5,023 nt of DNA from the NCBI GenBank assembly GCA_020630045.1, contig JAHDCE010000364.1, positions 1 through 5,023 of the forward strand, given 5' to 3'. This DNA is from Saprospiraceae bacterium. GTDB taxonomy: Bacteria; Bacteroidota; Bacteroidia; Chitinophagales; Saprospiraceae. A program made the position numbers and the translations under genes. The notes under the pieces are model-generated. The model did not search any database. It saw only the letters and a list, made by a program, of their open reading frames with translations, and was not told the origin of the DNA. Shown piece by piece: positions 1-5,023 of the stretch (within the stretch, counting starts at the first letter, position 1; each line of letters starts with the position of its first letter).

Positions 1-49
1 AACAAAAATACCCTTGAAAATCATTATTCAATTACTTTTGTCCAGGTAC

Positions 50-3000
50 TTATTTTTTCACCAAAGGAATCATAGCCCGTCCGTCATTCGAAATGAATCG
101 AATAAAGTACATACCCTGAGTTAAAGATGAAACATCGCCGGAAACGGAATGCCGGTCAAAAGTCAATGGGACGGATATGACCTTTCCGGTAACATCCAGT
201 ATTTCTAATTGAACATCTTGGATGTTATTGGGGATTCCACTGACGTGGAATGTCCCTGTTGTCGGATTGGGCGAAACGAATATGTTCGAAAGTATTTCCG
301 TTTCATTCAAATGACTCGTTACGATATTTACCCATTGGCAAATGGTGTCAACGGTATAAAAGTTGGATACGGTCAGGCAAACCTCATAAAGTCCGTCCTC
401 AGCATAAGTATGCGTCGGATTCTCCTCGTTACTCATGTTGCCATCTCCAAAATCCCATTCCCACTCAAAAGGATTGTTCTGTGACAAATCTGTAAAAGTC
501 ACCTCTAGGTCTTCTGCCGCAAAATCAAATCCGGGTATGACCGCAGCGGGTATGAATCCTAGGATGACATTCTTGGTTGTATTGGTGAAAATGGGGGGAT
601 TGAAATCAAAGTAAATTCCTGCCGAATTGTTGATTTCGGTAAATTCCGCCAAGTCAGACTTAGGATAAATGGAAAAATTGACGAATCCATGGCTCGCCGG
701 TTCGTTGACGATACTATCAGGTAGCAAAATATCGTCAAATGAAAACGTTAACTGCCCTGTCTCATCATTGAAATCCAATCGGTAATCATGACTGGCCGTA
801 CTTGGACGCAATGTCGTCCAATCCAAATCTTTGTCCAACACATCTTTAATGACAATATTGAATGCGGTATCAGTACCCGTATTTTGAAACCGAATGGTAT
901 AGTCCAATCGCTCATCCGTAGTGATGAAATTTTGGGTGTAGGTCTCGAATTCCGCTCTAGCGGGACGGACGAGTTTGTCATTCGGGTCATAAGCGCAATT
1001 GATTTCCGAAAGGAAAGTCGAGAAACCGGACAATGAAAGCCCGCCACCACCATCAGTATGATAAGCGACCAATGGCATTTCAATAAAACTACCGATAAAT
1101 TCAGGGCCGGCAATAGTGAATTCCAAGTAAACCTGTCTAGAATCGTTAGGGAGCAAATCCGTATAATTCCAAAACATCGTATCTCCCACCGTTTCATCCG
1201 GCATGGGGAGTACCTGTACCAAATTGGTCAAATCACTGACTAGCAACCCGGCTTTTCCACTGCTTTTTACGCATCCCTTATTTTCAAATTGGAAGGTAAA
1301 GGGAACGGTGAATCCGCAACGTGTAGGAGCGGAAGTCAGCATGGGTTCTACCTGCTCATAACTGCTAATCGGCTTGACGCCGAAATCGTAGGGGTTGGAA
1401 GGTGAGGTGAAGTCGGATATGATAATTGTATAAGATAAATCAGGTGTCGATATTTCGAAGCAATCATCTAGCTCAGGAGCAATGGTATATGCACCATTCT
1501 TCACAACGAACTTGAATGAATTGTTACCATCCGCTGAACCGGTAAATGCAATATAGGGGTCGGGTGAAATGCTGATGGGCATGTTTTTTAATAAAGGTTC
1601 GCCGGGATCAAAGACACCATCCTCATCTTCATCTAAAAAGACCCTTCCGGAAATGATTTTGTCAGATCCTTCAATCGCATAATTTTGATAATACAATATA
1701 TTGCCCGAATAACCGACACTGACCAAATCAGAATCACCGTCGTTATCCAAGTCTACAGGAATACAACTCCAACTGGTCAAGGAGCTATCTATTGTCGTAT
1801 TGAATGAATAGGTGCCGTCTTCATTGGGGCTATACATGTAAATTGTACCATCATCATTGGAGTTTGTAATGATGTCTCCGTCACCATCATTGTCCACATC
1901 AAGGAAAAAGGTGTTCCTAGGAAAACCGACATTGGGTATCAGCGGAAGTTCCGTGCCGAATGTTCCGTCTCCATTATTTAGGTAATAAGATACTTTATCG
2001 TCATCTCTGGAAGATGCGACCAATTCCAAGTAGCCATCCCCATTCAAATCGTATGGATAGACGCTGAAAGGCGAGTCGAAACTATTGTCAATAACGTGTT
2101 CGGTGAAGCTGAATCCACCATTGTTTTCTACCCAATAAACCTCTCCGTAACCGACAAGGTTGCCGCCGACGAAGTCAAGGTCGCCGTCGTTATCTACATC
2201 TGCGATTTCCGAAATCCTTCTAGGGGAGGCGAGCGGTGTTGCCGGGCCGAAATTCATGTCTCCCAAATTTTCCATATATCTAGGATTAGAAAAAGTCTCA
2301 AGTATTAAGTCCTGATCACCGTCATTGTCCAAGTCTTCGGTAAGACCTTTTACGAATTGTCCTAAATAAATAGATGTGGCGAAGTTGCCTCCTCCTAGGT
2401 TTTCATAAATATAGGCTCCGTCATCTTCCGTAGCGACAAGACAGTCCAAGTCGCCGTCACCGTCCAAATCTTCCAAGTCGATGGATTCGGGTTCTGTAGT
2501 GCCGCCATAATACTCGATGAGAATGGCTTCCGAAAAAGTCATGTCACCGAGATTGCGGTACCAGACGAATTTTCGACTATCCCTTGACGCTACTGCGACA
2601 TCTTGGAGACCATCACCATCTATATCTCCTGAAGTGACCCACAAATTCGCGAACACGCCATTGTATATTAATTCGGAAACGAATGACTCGTTTGTGCCCG
2701 GATTCGTAGCTCCATAAAGTTTACCGGAAAGGCTGTATTTCAAATCCAAATCACCGTCACCGTCAAAATCGGCGAAGGTCGTCTCGGTAAAACCTGACGA
2801 TAGTATCGTCTTTGCCGATGCGACATCGAATGTTCCATCACCATTACTCGGATAAAATGTGATATTGGAATTATCGGGAGACATGGCAATGATGTCCGGG
2901 CTTCCGTCATCATTCATGTCCATGATTTTAATATCATCTAAAGGATGTGGAGAAATGAACAGTGTTGATGAGTCGGCATATGTTCCCCCTCCTAGGTTTT

Positions 3001-3802
3001 CTACCCATCTGATGGGCATGCCGGCACTGTCATAACAGCCTATGAAATCTTTGTCTCCGTCATTGTCCAAGTCCACGATGCGCAACATGGAGAAAGATGC
3101 GCTTCCGAATGATTCTATACCTGCCGTCGAAAATGTTCCGTCACCATTATTTCTTTCGACGGTAATTAATCCGGTGTAATTCGTTCGGATGATGTCCATG
3201 TCACCATCACCATCATAATCGAAAACTTCAAGATGTTTCACAGTCGTGATATAATTGCTGATACTTTCCGGACCGGTGAAACTCCCCGGTGAAGAGGCGC
3301 TATTTCGATAAATCGTGAGCGACTCTTCATAGTCGCAGTGTAAAACAATGTCAGGCGTCCCATTTTGGTCAATATCCCCAACCGCAAGGTGCGACGGTCT
3401 TTCCGGGATACCCGTCAGGAATGTTTCTTGGGTAAATAGACCATTTCCTTCATTGAAAAGAATAGAGCCACGGTCGGTAGTCGAAGATATTCCGACAAGG
3501 TCTAAATCGCCATCTAAATCCATGTCCACTATTCTTAAATCATAGATGGAACCGACGCCTACCCGAGCCTTTATCTTTTCGGAAGAAATTTGTAAATCAC
3601 CATCATTCAGGTTTTCAAACCAGCCAAAACCAGAACCTCCGGAGGCTACGATATCGGGTTTGCCGTCATTGTTTAGGTCTGTGTTTTGTAAATCGAGGAA
3701 ACCAATTACGCTTCTTTCCATATACTGTCTAGGGCCAAACTGACCGACAACAACAAAAGGAAATAAAAAAATGATGGATAAAATGGTAATGGGTCTATTC
3801 AT
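50..3802 (-). CDS. Secreted FG-GAP/VCBS repeat protein with SdrD-B-like, DUF7619-like, PKD and T9SS sorting domains
   Basis: A complete 1250-residue open frame from ATG (3802-3800) to TAA (52-50). Domains in order: signal peptide at residues 1-20; 14 FG-GAP/VCBS-type repeats at about 25-710, each with an Asp-rich DxDxDGxxD-like loop; an SdrD-B-like domain at about 715-810 with a calcium-type loop (D724, D726, D728, D732, E735); an unassigned beta-rich stretch at about 815-935; a DUF7619-like domain at about 936-1080 (DPNDK at 939-943, YTIRFQNTGTDTAFN at 968-982, SHGFVNFSI at 1037-1045); a PKD domain at about 1085-1162 with WDFGDG at 1116-1121; and a T9SS type A tail at about 1172-1250. The protein is inferred to leave the cell by Sec and T9SS and to act at the surface or outside it. 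No catalytic domain is visible, so binding, adhesion or a structural role is likeliest; the ligand is unknown. The start is supported by the signal peptide directly behind it. An AT-rich leader with no Shine-Dalgarno sequence precedes it, as is usual in Bacteroidota. The gene stands alone behind the gyrB terminator. Confidence 0.95.
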   Translation of the reverse strand: MNRPITILSIIFLFPFVVVGQFGPRQYMERSVIGFLDLQNTDLNNDGKPDIVASGGSGFGWFENLNDGDLQISSEKIKARVGVGSIYDLRIVDMDLDGDLDLVGISSTTDRGSILFNEGNGLFTQETFLTGIPERPSHLAVGDIDQNGTPDIVLHCDYEESLTIYRNSASSPGSFTGPESISNYITTVKHLEVFDYDGDGDMDIIRTNYTGLITVERNNGDGTFSTAGIESFGSASFSMLRIVDLDNDGDKDFIGCYDSAGMPIRWVENLGGGTYADSSTLFISPHPLDDIKIMDMNDDGSPDIIAMSPDNSNITFYPSNGDGTFDVASAKTILSSGFTETTFADFDGDGDLDLKYSLSGKLYGATNPGTNESFVSELIYNGVFANLWVTSGDIDGDGLQDVAVASRDSRKFVWYRNLGDMTFSEAILIEYYGGTTEPESIDLEDLDGDGDLDCLVATEDDGAYIYENLGGGNFATSIYLGQFVKGLTEDLDNDGDQDLILETFSNPRYMENLGDMNFGPATPLASPRRISEIADVDNDGDLDFVGGNLVGYGEVYWVENNGGFSFTEHVIDNSFDSPFSVYPYDLNGDGYLELVASSRDDDKVSYYLNNGDGTFGTELPLIPNVGFPRNTFFLDVDNDGDGDIITNSNDDGTIYMYSPNEDGTYSFNTTIDSSLTSWSCIPVDLDNDGDSDLVSVGYSGNILYYQNYAIEGSDKIISGRVFLDEDEDGVFDPGEPLLKNMPISISPDPYIAFTGSADGNNSFKFVVKNGAYTIAPELDDCFEISTPDLSYTIIISDFTSPSNPYDFGVKPISSYEQVEPMLTSAPTRCGFTVPFTFQFENKGCVKSSGKAGLLVSDLTNLVQVLPMPDETVGDTMFWNYTDLLPNDSRQVYLEFTIAGPEFIGSFIEMPLVAYHTDGGGGLSLSGFSTFLSEINCAYDPNDKLVRPARAEFETYTQNFITTDERLDYTIRFQNTGTDTAFNIVIKDVLDKDLDWTTLRPSTASHDYRLDFNDETGQLTFSFDDILLPDSIVNEPASHGFVNFSIYPKSDLAEFTEINNSAGIYFDFNPPIFTNTTKNVILGFIPAAVIPGFDFAAEDLEVTFTDLSQNNPFEWEWDFGDGNMSNEENPTHTYAEDGLYEVCLTVSNFYTVDTICQWVNIVTSHLNETEILSNIFVSPNPTTGTFHVSGIPNNIQDVQLEILDVTGKVISVPLTFDRHSVSGDVSSLTQGMYFIRFISNDGRAMIPLVKK
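53..289 (-). other. T9SS type A C-terminal sorting domain
   Basis: Residues about 1172-1250 match the Por secretion system tail: SPNPTTGTFHVSG at 1177-1189, LEILDVTGKVI at 1199-1209, LTQGMYFIRF at 1227-1236, and the final LVKK before the stop. In known systems this domain directs cargo through the T9SS outer-membrane channel and is cleaved by PorU-like sortase, with the product attached to the surface or released. It is intact to the stop codon, so the gene appears functional. Confidence 0.93.
317..550 (-). other. PKD domain of the large repeat protein
   Basis: Residues about 1085-1162 form an Ig-like PKD domain. The hallmark WDFGDG is at 1116-1121, followed by the usual NPTHTY at 1128-1133 and the GLYEVCLTVSN strand at 1137-1147. 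Cys1142 and Cys1155 could form a disulphide outside the cytoplasm. PKD domains serve as spacers or in carbohydrate and protein contact; here it sits directly before the sorting tail, a frequent arrangement in T9SS cargo. Confidence 0.9.
563..997 (-). other. DUF7619-like (DUF11-related) beta-sandwich domain
   Basis: Residues about 936-1080 hold the string of motifs seen in many T9SS-exported Bacteroidota proteins: CAYDPNDK at 936-943, YTIRFQNTGTDTAFN at 968-982, LDWTTLRP at 993-1000, LLPDSIVNEPASHGF at 1026-1040 and IYFDFNPPIFTN at 1063-1074. The family has no assigned biochemical role and is treated as a structural or adhesion-type module. The family name is recalled from motif resemblance, not from a search. 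Confidence 0.7.
1373..1660 (-). other. SdrD-B-like domain of the large repeat protein
   Basis: Residues about 715-810 begin with SGRVFLDEDEDGVFDPGE, the typical opening of SdrD B-type domains, in which an EF-hand-like loop (Asp724, Asp726, Asp728, Asp732, Glu735) binds calcium and stiffens the fold. It follows directly on the last propeller repeat and is probably a spacer between the propellers and the C-terminal modules. A related carboxypeptidase-regulatory-like fold is an alternative assignment. Confidence 0.7.
1727..3679 (-). repeat. Fourteen FG-GAP/VCBS-type repeats (coding, about 150 bp period)
   Basis: The Asp-rich loop recurs with its first Asp at residues 42, 93, 143, 195, 244, 295, 345, 393, 445, 490, 535, 585, 635 and 684, a spacing of 45-52 residues. 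The coordinates given run from the first loop to the end of the last. Most loops are followed about 15-20 residues later by an aromatic-rich strand and turn of the type WYxNLGxGxF, for example near 411-423 and 464-475. Repeat 7 has lost that second motif (KLYGATNPGTNESF). Such loops bind calcium in integrin-type beta-propellers, and fourteen copies fit two seven-bladed propellers, with a break near residue 370 (about base 2693). At the DNA level the copies share short GTC-ACC-GTC-like stretches on the plus strand but have diverged elsewhere. Confidence 0.9.
3743..3802 (-). other. Sec signal peptide of the large repeat protein
   Basis: Residues 1-20 have a short positively charged start (Arg3), then a hydrophobic run rich in Ile, Leu, Phe and Val from residue 5 to 19. 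A plausible signal peptidase I site is V-V-G before Gln21. There is no lipobox cysteine, so this is not a lipoprotein signal. The mature chain would start near QFGPRQ. Export by Sec followed by T9SS agrees with the sorting domain at the other end. The exact cleavage site is inferred. Confidence 0.85.
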
Positions 3803-3810
3803 TAAATTGA

Positions 3811-3841
3811 ATTTATATGTTGATTCTAAAACAAGTTCAAA
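3811..3841 (-). promoter_or_regulatory. Candidate promoter of the large repeat-protein gene
   Basis: On the minus strand TTTG (3841-3838) is followed after 20 bases by TATAAAT (3817-3811). TTTG fits the -33 box of Bacteroidota sigma factor promoters and the spacing is right, but the second box matches TAnnTTTG poorly and looks more like a classical -10 element. The transcript would start only a few bases before the ATG at 3802, giving a very short leader. This is a weak, inferred call. Confidence 0.25.
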
Positions 3842-3969
3842 GTGTTGTTGTAGTAAAGATAGCGGTAAGCTAAAAATGTGACTGTCGGTAAGTGCCGGAA
3901 ATTAAAAAACGTATCAGCGCTAAAGTTGTAGTCCGTCTTTTGATTATGCTTGCCTGTGTTTTTTGAAAT

Positions 3970-4005
3970 AAAACGGGACTCATATTGCAATATGAATCCC
4001 GTTTT
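3970..4005 (-). terminator. Rho-independent terminator of gyrB
   Basis: Two 17-base arms (4005-3989 and 3986-3970) pair around a GC centre. In minus-strand RNA every position pairs, with one G-U wobble; in plus-strand RNA the same position is a C-A mismatch, so the hairpin is better suited to minus-strand transcripts. The stem includes ACGGGA/TCCCGT and ends in TTTT, followed by ATTT. It begins 21 bases after the gyrB stop codon. The tail is also T-rich on the plus strand, so activity in both directions is possible. Confidence 0.88.
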
Positions 4006-4026
4006 TATTTCACCTTAAAATTTGAA

Positions 4027-5023
4027 TTACGCATCTATTTTAGCATACTTCGCATTCTCTTCGATGAATTTTCTCCTAGGAGGAACCTCGTCGCCCATCA
4101 GCATGGAAAATACACGATCGCACTCTAATGCATCTTCAATGGTGACCTGTCGCAAAATCCGACTGTCCGGATCCATGGTGGTTTCCCACAATTGTTCCGC
4201 ATTCATCTCACCCAGACCCTTGTAGCGTTGGATCTTGATACCGGAATCACGCCCTTCCCCTTTGGAGTAAGAACCGATGGCTTCTTCACGTTCTTCGTCG
4301 TTCCAGCAGTAGCGGAATTGTTTTCCTTTGGAAACGCGGTACAACGGCGGAGCGGCGATATAAACGAAACCGTCTTCCACTAATGGTTTCATGTAACGGA
4401 AGAAGAAAGTCAATATCAATGTAACGATGTGGCTACCGTCGATATCGGCATCACACATGATGACGATTTTGTGATACCTCAACTTCTCAACATTCAGGAA
4501 TCGTTCTCCTTCGCGTTCTTCGATACTGACACCTAGAGCAGTGAAGATGTTTTTGATTTCCTCGTTGTCGTAGATTTTATGTTCCAGCGCTCACATTGAG
4601 GATTTTTCCCCGTAAGGGGAGAATCGCTTGGAAATTACGGTCACGGCCTTGCTTGGCAGTACCACCGGCCGAGTCCCCCTCCACTAAGAATATTTCGGAA
4701 TCTTCCGGGCTTTTCGAAGAGCAATCCGCCAATTTGCCGGGAAGGCCGCTGCCGGTCAACACGTTTTTGCGTTGTACCATTTCACGGGCCTTACGGGCTG
4801 CATGTCTCGCTGTTGCCGCTAGGATGACTTTATCAATGACACGCTTCGCTTCGCTAGGGTTCTCTTCTAGGAATTGTTTGAGTATATCACCCACACATTG
4901 GCTTACGATAGCGGTTACCTCCGAGTTCCCGAGTTCTCCCTTGGTTTGGCCCTTGAATTGTGGTTCTGGTACCTTTACAGCAACTACGGAAGTCAATCCT
5001 TCACGGAAGTCTTCACTAGAAAT
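4027..5023 (-). pseudogene. gyrB: DNA gyrase subunit B, C-terminal half, frame broken once (partial at window edge)
   Basis: GyrB is the ATPase and Toprim subunit of DNA gyrase, the cytoplasmic enzyme that introduces negative supercoils. The frame enters from beyond 5023 and runs clean to 4592 (144 codons: end of the transducer domain, then the start of Toprim). It carries the catalytic-Glu motif EGDSAGG at 4681-4661 and PLRGKILNV just before the break. The correct protein then resumes one base on, from 4590 to the TAA at 4029-4027 (187 codons), with the metal-binding DADIDGSHI at 4452-4426, QRYKGLGEMN at 4230-4201, and a normal end, EVPPRRKFIEENAKYAKIDA. Without repair the first frame stops at 4579-4577, cutting off the Toprim aspartates and the whole tail, so the product could not work. 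The visible part plus two missing residues makes about half of the usual Bacteroidota GyrB of about 650 residues. GyrB is preferred over ParE because of the KILNVEKA-type stretch and the YAKIDA ending. As gyrB is essential, a sequence error or a second intact copy is likelier than true loss. Confidence 0.9.
4585..4597 (-). other. gyrB: Frame-breaking lesion in gyrB (about 5 bases missing)
   Basis: Read on the minus strand, the codons for Asn-Val (4597-4592) are followed by a lone A (4591) and then by Ala-Leu codons (4590-4585) leading into EHKIYDNEEIKNIF in the next frame. The family normally reads NVEKA here, so a Glu codon and the first two bases of a Lys codon seem to be absent. Reading on in the original frame gives Ser-Ala-Gly-Thr and then TAA at 4579-4577. 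No other frame break is seen in the visible part of gyrB. Confidence 0.88.

Noticed and set aside
14..31. Possible terminator hairpin after the large gene (TTGAA/TTCAA arms)
   Set aside because: The stem is only about five A/T-rich pairs with an eight-base loop and would not be stable; any real terminator probably lies beyond base 1.
209..495. Plus-strand open frames of 80-90 codons over the PKD and sorting-domain region
   Set aside because: They lie antisense to strongly conserved coding sequence and show no domain, signal or start context. The other plus-strand frames across 788-4383 are rejected on the same grounds.
748..1197. 149-codon open frame on the minus strand inside the large gene
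   Set aside because: It overlaps the SdrD-B/DUF7619 part of the long frame, has no recognisable domain and has Trp/Arg/Cys-rich content typical of an out-of-frame shadow.
1727..3679. Recurring GTCACCGTC-type strings on the plus strand as a CRISPR-like or non-coding tandem array
   Set aside because: They are codon-phased copies of the Asp-Gly-Asp loop codons within one long reading frame, with diverged sequence between, so they reflect protein repeats.
3854..3861. TATCTTTA on the minus strand as a Bacteroidota -7 box (TAnnTTTG)
   Set aside because: It matches seven of eight fixed or free positions, but no TTTG-like -33 box lies 17-23 bases upstream.
4570..4610. Programmed +1 frameshift in gyrB, since the downstream frame is one base forward and an A5 run lies just upstream (4604-4608)
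   Set aside because: A simple one-base slip would still leave out the conserved Glu-Lys after KILNV. No slow codon or stop sits at the slip point as in known +1 sites, and gyrB is not known to use recoding. Loss of about five bases explains all of it.

Overview
The window reads as chromosomal DNA from a member of the Bacteroidota. The evidence is a type IX secretion (T9SS) type A C-terminal sorting domain, a secreted FG-GAP/VCBS repeat protein of the kind common in marine and environmental Bacteroidota (Saprospiria or Flavobacteriia-like; the class cannot be fixed from this window), Bacteroidota-style GyrB sequence, and no Shine-Dalgarno sequence before the one visible start codon. Both genes lie on the minus strand and the window is almost fully coding.

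Layout, in the direction of transcription (high to low coordinates): 5023-4027 is the C-terminal half of gyrB, entering from beyond the window edge. Its frame is broken once near 4591, where about five bases appear to be missing. At 4005-3970, just after the gyrB stop, is a strong hairpin with a T-rich tail that should end gyrB transcription. At 3969-3803 is a short AT-rich spacer that probably holds the promoter of the next gene. At 3802-50 is one very large gene for a 1250-residue secreted multidomain protein: signal peptide, 14 FG-GAP-type repeats, SdrD-B-like domain, an unassigned beta-rich stretch, DUF7619-like domain, PKD domain, T9SS sorting domain. The last 49 bases are non-coding and carry no convincing signal.

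The two genes have no evident functional link. GyrB is the housekeeping gyrase subunit that supercoils DNA in the cytoplasm. The large protein should be exported by Sec, carried over the outer membrane by T9SS, and placed on the cell surface or released. The terminator between them supports separate transcription units.

No new biological system is evident. The points most worth checking are the gyrB lesion (a real mutation, a redundant copy, or a sequence error) and the count of exactly 14 propeller-type repeats, which fits two seven-bladed beta-propellers in tandem.
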